NCBI GenBank assembly: GCA_964511535.1
Contig: CAZEFW010000043.1
Coordinates: 1-55,577 of the forward strand
Source of the DNA: CAZCFB01 sp964511535
GTDB taxonomy: Bacteria > Myxococcota_A > Polyangia > GCA-2747355 > CAZCFB01
DNA length: 55,577 nucleotides
Direction: 5' to 3'
Below the pieces are notes generated by a model that was not told where the DNA came from, made no database searches, and saw only the letters and a list, made by a program, of their open reading frames with translations. The position numbers were made by a program, and so were the translations under genes. This document shows, piece after piece, positions 51,262-55,577 of the stretch. Numbering within the stretch: the stretch's first letter is position 1; every line of letters starts with the position of its first letter.

Positions 51262-53740
51262 ATTTCCAGTCGGCCGTGAAGAAGCCGGTGGCCTTGGTGC
51301 CGGTGGTCCCATAGACGAAGTAGTCGGGCAGCACCACCCGCGAGGTGAACAGCGGGATGCGATACAGCAGGTACTCCAGGCCGGTGTTGGCCACGATGGC
51401 CCCGCCGAGGCGGTCCTTGTTGGGGTAGGCCAGGAACATGATGGCGCCGGTGTAGCTGCTGCCCCCCACGGTGACCTTGCTGCTGTCCCACGAGCCGGTG
51501 AGGGTCGCGCCGGTGATGTCCGCGCCGGCCGCGCCGACGTAGATCATGTTGTAGCCGGCCGGGGCGCCGGCGCTCTTGACCCTGGACAGGGGCAGCACGC
51601 ACGCGTGGCCGTTGCCGATGACCGACCAGTTGGACGACACATAGGACGCGTACTGGCCCATGGCCGCGGACGCCGACGCGCCGTCGTCGTAGACCAGGCA
51701 GAAGGGCCGGTACATCACCTCGTTGAACGGCCCGTACGCGCCGGGCTTCTTGCCGGTGTGCGTGCCCCAGCTGATCTCACCGTCGGTGAGGGTCACCGCC
51801 TTGCCGTCAACGGTCAGCGCGGTGACGCCCTTCTTCTTGAGCCCCGCGCCGTCGAGCTTCATGCTGCGGACGTTGGTGGTGGTCAGCGCCACGGTGGTGC
51901 CCGTCTTTGCGGACACCAGGCGCGAGTCCTTGGAGGAGTCGGTCTGGGAGGTGATGGTGACGTAGGAGTGCTTCGGGCTGTACCAGGGCGCCGGCGTGAT
52001 GAAGTCGAAGTCCAGCTCGAGAGGGTCCAGCGTGCGCGCCTTGAAGAAGTCCATCAGCGGCTTCCAGTCCACACAGTCCGCCCCCGGCGTGGTCTTGTCC
52101 TTGTCCCACCAGTGCCCCGCGCCCGGCTCCTCGTGGTACTTCACGTCGGTGGTCACCTTCTGCACCAGCTTGTACATGGTCTGGCCCTCGCTGGTGGGCA
52201 CGTTGGTGTCCGAGCCGCCATGGATGATGTACACCCCGCGCCGCTTGAGGTTCGACAGGTAGACCTTGGTGTCGCTGTGGGCCTGGGAGCGAGCGAACGC
52301 GCCCGACGGCTTGGTGCTGCCGCCGTAGGTGTAGAACGACTGCCACCCGGCGCTGGGCCCGATGGCCGCGAAGCGCCCCGGCGTGGTCACGCCCACGTGC
52401 CAGGTGCCGTGCCCGCCCATGCTGTGCCCGGTGAGGTACACCTTGGTCGGGTCGATGTTGAAGGTGGCCATGGCGTGGTCCAGCGCCTCCAGCGCGTCCA
52501 GCCGCCCCCACACCTCCCAGTCGAAGCCGAACCGGCGCCGGTTGGTGGGCGCCACGATGTAGGCCCAGTCCTTCTGGCCGTACGCCTTGGCCTGGCCGAT
52601 CCCCTCCACCCCCGCGCCGTGCAGGCTCAGGATCAGCGCGTACTTCTTGTTCTTGTCGAAGCTCGACGGCGTGCGCACGCCAGCGTACTGGCACGAGTTG
52701 TCCACCTTGGAAAAGCGCGTCCAGCGGTACGCCGCGCTGGTGTCCACGGTCTTGAGCTTGATCTCCCGCTGGTAGGCGAACTTGAGCGCCGGGGACTCCA
52801 GGTGCAGCTTCACCGTCACCTCCTCGCCGCCCTTGGTGAACGCCGCCTTCGGCTTGAGCGAAAACGCCACCTGGCTCAGGGCGCGGGGCCCGACGCCGGG
52901 GTAGGTGCGCGTGGTCTCCTGGAAATACGCGTTGCCCACCACCTTCGCCACGAGGGTGTGCGCGGCGATGTCGCTCAGGTTGAGCACCGGCGCGCCGAGG
53001 CACACCTCGGTGGTGTCCCCCACCGGGAACTCGGGATAGGTCAGGTCCTTCTCGTTGATGTACAGCTCGTCGCTGGTGGTCTGCAGCAGGGCGTAGGCGT
53101 TGACGCTGGTGCCGGTCTTGCCTGCCCGCACGAAGTAGCGCACCACCACGATGTTCTCCCCCGCCTTCGCCGGCAGCGAGATGTATGGCGTGCGCGAGCC
53201 GTACACGTCCCCCGGCCGCAGCACGCCGTTGATCCACACCTCGTACGAGGGGCCGGTCATGATCATCAGGTGGGCCGGCGCCGTGAGCGTCACCTTCGCC
53301 ACAGCCCAGGCGATGTAGTTGTACGACGAGCTGCGGGGGAACGCGCCCAGCTTGCCCCCGGCGGTGGGCTTGCGCGCCGCCCAGGTGATCTTGTTGGCGT
53401 CGGTCCCGGCCTTGGGGTAGGTGAAGGTCCCCTTCTCCAGCGCCGCCTTGACCGGGTCCGCCGAGGTGGAGCCGATCCAGGCGCCCAGCATCCACTCCGT
53501 GGGCAGGATCTCGGTGGGGTCCACCTTGGGCGCCACGGTCTTGGGGCCCAGGTCGCCAGTGACCCCGTCGGTCAGGCCGTCGCCGGCCCCGCCCTCGACG
53601 GGGGCTTGCCCATCGCCGGGCCCGGCGTCCGTGGGCGTGTTGGTGTCGTCGTCGCTACACGCGGCAGCCAGGAGCAGCAGGGCGGCGGCAAGGGGGAGCC
53701 CACCGCGCCAGGGGAGGATACGCCTAACTAAGTGTTTCAT
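51260..53740 (-). CDS. Alpha/beta-hydrolase (esterase/PHB depolymerase-like) lipoprotein
   Basis: 826 residues. The lipobox LLAAAC is followed by a short Asp/Gly linker (28-65) and a beta-rich N-terminal region (about 70-340). The hydrolase domain (about 345-560) has LSLHGAGVEGIG, nucleophile elbow TGHSMGGHG (Ser about 440), GGSDTNVP (probable Asp) and PGAGHWWD (His). A C-terminal beta domain (about 570-826) includes YDDGASASAAMG. The hydrolase resembles feruloyl-esterase or PHB-depolymerase-like peptidases of the prolyl-oligopeptidase kind. It is presumably a surface enzyme acting on polymers. The substrate is unknown. Its start has no close gene upstream, with a divergent gene 34 nt away. 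Confidence 0.85.
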   Translation of the reverse strand: MKHLVRRILPWRGGLPLAAALLLLAAACSDDDTNTPTDAGPGDGQAPVEGGAGDGLTDGVTGDLGPKTVAPKVDPTEILPTEWMLGAWIGSTSADPVKAALEKGTFTYPKAGTDANKITWAARKPTAGGKLGAFPRSSSYNYIAWAVAKVTLTAPAHLMIMTGPSYEVWINGVLRPGDVYGSRTPYISLPAKAGENIVVVRYFVRAGKTGTSVNAYALLQTTSDELYINEKDLTYPEFPVGDTTEVCLGAPVLNLSDIAAHTLVAKVVGNAYFQETTRTYPGVGPRALSQVAFSLKPKAAFTKGGEEVTVKLHLESPALKFAYQREIKLKTVDTSAAYRWTRFSKVDNSCQYAGVRTPSSFDKNKKYALILSLHGAGVEGIGQAKAYGQKDWAYIVAPTNRRRFGFDWEVWGRLDALEALDHAMATFNIDPTKVYLTGHSMGGHGTWHVGVTTPGRFAAIGPSAGWQSFYTYGGSTKPSGAFARSQAHSDTKVYLSNLKRRGVYIIHGGSDTNVPTSEGQTMYKLVQKVTTDVKYHEEPGAGHWWDKDKTTPGADCVDWKPLMDFFKARTLDPLELDFDFITPAPWYSPKHSYVTITSQTDSSKDSRLVSAKTGTTVALTTTNVRSMKLDGAGLKKKGVTALTVDGKAVTLTDGEISWGTHTGKKPGAYGPFNEVMYRPFCLVYDDGASASAAMGQYASYVSSNWSVIGNGHACVLPLSRVKSAGAPAGYNMIYVGAAGADITGATLTGSWDSSKVTVGGSSYTGAIMFLAYPNKDRLGGAIVANTGLEYLLYRIPLFTSRVVLPDYFVYGTTGTKATGFFTADWK

Positions 53741-53774
53741 GGTCCACCTCGTTTTCGACTACTCTACACCAACA

Positions 53775-55310
53775 ATGTCGATATCCGTGCGTTCCGGTGG
53801 GTTCCTCGTCGGCCTCATGGTGGGGGCCGCCATCACCGCCGTGGGCGCCTACCTGGGCCTCGACCAGCCGGCGCCACCGCCGCCGGCCGCTTCCGCCGCC
53901 CCGACCAATGACCGCCCCGCGCCGCCGCCAGCCAACGCGCGGCTGCGGTCTCTGGGGCGTGTGCCCATCACCGAGCTGTCCCACGTGGGCCCGGCCGCCC
54001 TCTCCCCCGGGGGCCGCCTGGCCGCGGTGGGCGGTCTGGACGGCAAGGTGCTGCTCTACGACCTGCTGCGCGACCGGCCCGTGCGGGTGGTCAAGGGCCA
54101 CGAGGGAGAGGTCCGCGACCTGCGCTTCACCGCCCGGGCCAAGGCCCTGGTCACCGCGGGCGCCGACGGCAAGGTGCAGGCCCTGTCGGTGCCCCTGCTC
54201 AAGCGGCAGCTCGTCCTGCGCCACGGCGGCGCCCCGGTGCGCGGCGTGTGCATGGCCGGGCGCCTGCTGGCCGTGGCCGCCGAGCAGTCCGAGGTTGAGC
54301 TGATCCCCCTGGCCGGCGGCCCGGCGCGCAAGCTCAAGGGCCACGAGGGCTGGGTCCGCGCGGTGGCGGCGACCCCCGCGGGGGACCTGCTGGCCAGCGG
54401 CGGCCATGACGCCAGGGTTCGGCTGTGGAAGCTGCCAGGCGGGGAGCCCGCCCGCACCCTCGAGGGCCACCGGCTGTGGGTCAACGCACTGGCCTTTTCT
54501 CCCGACGGCAAGCTGCTCGCCTCGGCGGGGTTCGACCGCGCCGTCCGGCTATGGGACCCGCGGTCGGGCGAGCGCGTGCGCGCGCTGTCCGGTCACGGCC
54601 GGGCAGTCACGTCCCTCCACTTTTCGCCGGACGGCGGGCGCCTCGCCTCGGCGAGCCTGGATCGAACCGCCGCGGTGTGGCAGGTCAGCAGCGGCGAGGA
54701 GCTGGCCCGGATCAGGGGGCACCGCTACCAGCTCAACCGCGCACTGTTCGGGCCCGAGGGGCGCCGCCTGGTCACCGCCTCGGGCGACGGCTACCTCGGC
54801 GTCACGCCCATGCCCACGCCGCTGCCCGCGAGCGCCGCCCCCCTGCCCCCGCCCGCCGAGGGCGCGCTGATCCTGCGCCGCAACACCTCCGGCGAGCGCG
54901 CCGTGGTCCAGCTCATGGACAGCGCGGGCGAGCCCACCGAGGCCGGCCTGGCGGCCCTGGCCGTCGTGATGCGCAGCGGCCCCGACGACCTGGTCCACCC
55001 GCCCGACCCAAAGCTGGCCCGGCTGCTCTACCGCGTGGCCGAACACTTCGGCAGGCAGCGTGAGATCACCGTGGTCAGCGGCTACCGCTCGCCGTCCTAC
55101 AACCTGCTACGCTCGAAGCAGAGCAAGCAAGTGGGAAAGAAGAGCGCGCACATGCAGGGCAAGGCCATCGACATCCGCATCTCGGGCGTGACCATCACCC
55201 GCCTGCGCGATTACCTGAAGAAGCTCAAGGCGGGCGGCGTCGGCTTCTACGCTGACAGCCGCTTCGTCCACATGGACATCCGCCCCCACCGCTACTGGGA
55301 GGGAGACTGA
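53775..55310 (+). CDS. WD40 repeat protein fused to M15/DUF882-type peptidase
   Basis: 511 residues. An N-terminal membrane anchor (about 8-26, GFLVGLMVGAAITAVGAYLG) and Pro/Ala linker lead to about six WD40 blades (55-350; FSPDGKLLASAGFDRAVRLWD and similar). The C-terminal domain (about 365-511) has VSGYRSPSYN, SAHMQGKAIDI (Zn-binding His and Asp) and FVHMDIR (Zn-binding His), the pattern of M15-type/YcbK-like murein peptidases. It would hydrolyse or bind peptidoglycan cross-links in the periplasm, with the propeller as docking surface. The fusion is unusual. ATG 53775 lacks a strong ribosome binding site. The lipoprotein gene downstream begins 1 nt after its stop. Confidence 0.87.
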   Translation: MSISVRSGGFLVGLMVGAAITAVGAYLGLDQPAPPPPAASAAPTNDRPAPPPANARLRSLGRVPITELSHVGPAALSPGGRLAAVGGLDGKVLLYDLLRDRPVRVVKGHEGEVRDLRFTARAKALVTAGADGKVQALSVPLLKRQLVLRHGGAPVRGVCMAGRLLAVAAEQSEVELIPLAGGPARKLKGHEGWVRAVAATPAGDLLASGGHDARVRLWKLPGGEPARTLEGHRLWVNALAFSPDGKLLASAGFDRAVRLWDPRSGERVRALSGHGRAVTSLHFSPDGGRLASASLDRTAAVWQVSSGEELARIRGHRYQLNRALFGPEGRRLVTASGDGYLGVTPMPTPLPASAAPLPPPAEGALILRRNTSGERAVVQLMDSAGEPTEAGLAALAVVMRSGPDDLVHPPDPKLARLLYRVAEHFGRQREITVVSGYRSPSYNLLRSKQSKQVGKKSAHMQGKAIDIRISGVTITRLRDYLKKLKAGGVGFYADSRFVHMDIRPHRYWEGD

Positions 55311-55311
55311 G

Positions 55312-55577
55312 GTGAGAGCCATCCGCTGGTTGTTGATCATCTGTTTGGCCGCGGGCCTGGCGTGCGGCGACCGGGAGGTGTCCCTCGACGCGGGCCAGAA
55401 GGACGCGCGCCCGTCGGACAGCGCGCGACGGGACGGCAAGCTGCCGCGCAAGGACAAGGGGAAGCCTGGCAAGGACAAGGCCGCCCCCAAGACGGACAAG
55501 GCCGACCCCAACCCGGACAAGGCCCACCCCAACCCCGACAAGGCCCACCCCAACCCCCACAAGGCCCCGCCCACCCC
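55312..55577 (+). CDS. Lipoprotein, 3' end beyond the window
   Basis: GTG start at 55312 with GGAGGGAG about 7 nt upstream, 1 nt after the preceding stop. The encoded 88 residues show a signal peptide with lipobox GLAC and then a Lys/Asp/Pro-rich linker made of repeats like PNPDKAH. The folded domain lies past the window edge, so function cannot be stated. It belongs to the same lipoprotein style seen at 2, 37, 48 and 49 kb, and is probably co-expressed with the WD40-peptidase gene. Confidence 0.7.
   Translation, partial: MRAIRWLLIICLAAGLACGDREVSLDAGQKDARPSDSARRDGKLPRKDKGKPGKDKAAPKTDKADPNPDKAHPNPDKAHPNPHKAPPT

Overview
The window is about 55.6 kb of very GC-rich DNA with dense, largely operonic genes and long antisense shadow frames. 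Several traits point to an uncultured or deep-branching member of the Myxococcota (former Deltaproteobacteria): a Ser/Thr kinase-STAND-WD40 giant protein, many lipoproteins with Asp/Pro-rich linkers, a retron-type reverse transcriptase with a long N-terminal extension as in myxobacterial retrons, and a multidomain lipid/polyketide synthase. This placement is inferred from gene content; no rRNA or tRNA gene was recognised.

Layout. 0.2-6.1 kb (minus strand): two coupled lipoproteins (unknown; beta-propeller), a Rieske/glutamate-synthase-like fusion and adenosine deaminase. 6.2-11.5 kb (plus): a 1737-residue kinase-STAND-WD40 protein. 11.5-12.1 kb (minus): a small rhodanese-like lipoprotein whose frame is interrupted by one TGA exactly at the catalytic cysteine position. 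It is followed by a hairpin with a GGUCU loop, so I read it as a selenoprotein. 12.1-12.9 kb (plus): YjbQ and a small Rieske protein. 12.9-16.3 kb (minus): two CPA-type antiporters with an EIIA-like and a PII-like regulator. 16.4-33.0 kb (minus): a secondary-lipid/polyketide locus of acyl-CoA dehydrogenase, a KS-AT-KS-ACP-ACP-ACP-KR-DH megasynthase, a single-chain eukaryote-like acyl-CoA carboxylase and a phosphopantetheinyl transferase. All three carrier domains have Thr where the prosthetic-group Ser is expected.

33.3-38.3 kb (plus): an ETHE1/Blh-type metallo-beta-lactamase hydrolase, a GGDEF-EAL protein with an apparent N-terminal frameshift in a C7 tract, a trypsin-like lipoprotein with Cys-rich repeats, and a Cys-rich lipoprotein. 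38.4-44.8 kb (minus): a helical-repeat-like protein, a SWIM zinc-finger protein, a candidate retron (145-nt msr-msd RNA bounded by perfect 12-bp a1/a2 repeats, then a reverse transcriptase) and a fused PyrB-PyrI aspartate carbamoyltransferase starting 2 nt after the RT stop. 45.1-49.1 kb (plus): a membrane glycosyltransferase, a zinc ribbon and two exported proteins. 49.2-53.7 kb (minus): LamG, TPR-like/PEGA-like and esterase exported proteins, with three copies of a TGACATTT-ended palindrome at gene 3' ends. 53.8-55.6 kb (plus): a WD40-M15 peptidase fusion and a lipoprotein cut by the window edge.

The most notable items are the Sec-rhodanese with its SECIS, the retron with its closely packed neighbours, the Thr-type triple ACP megasynthase locus, and the antiporter/EIIA/PII operon.
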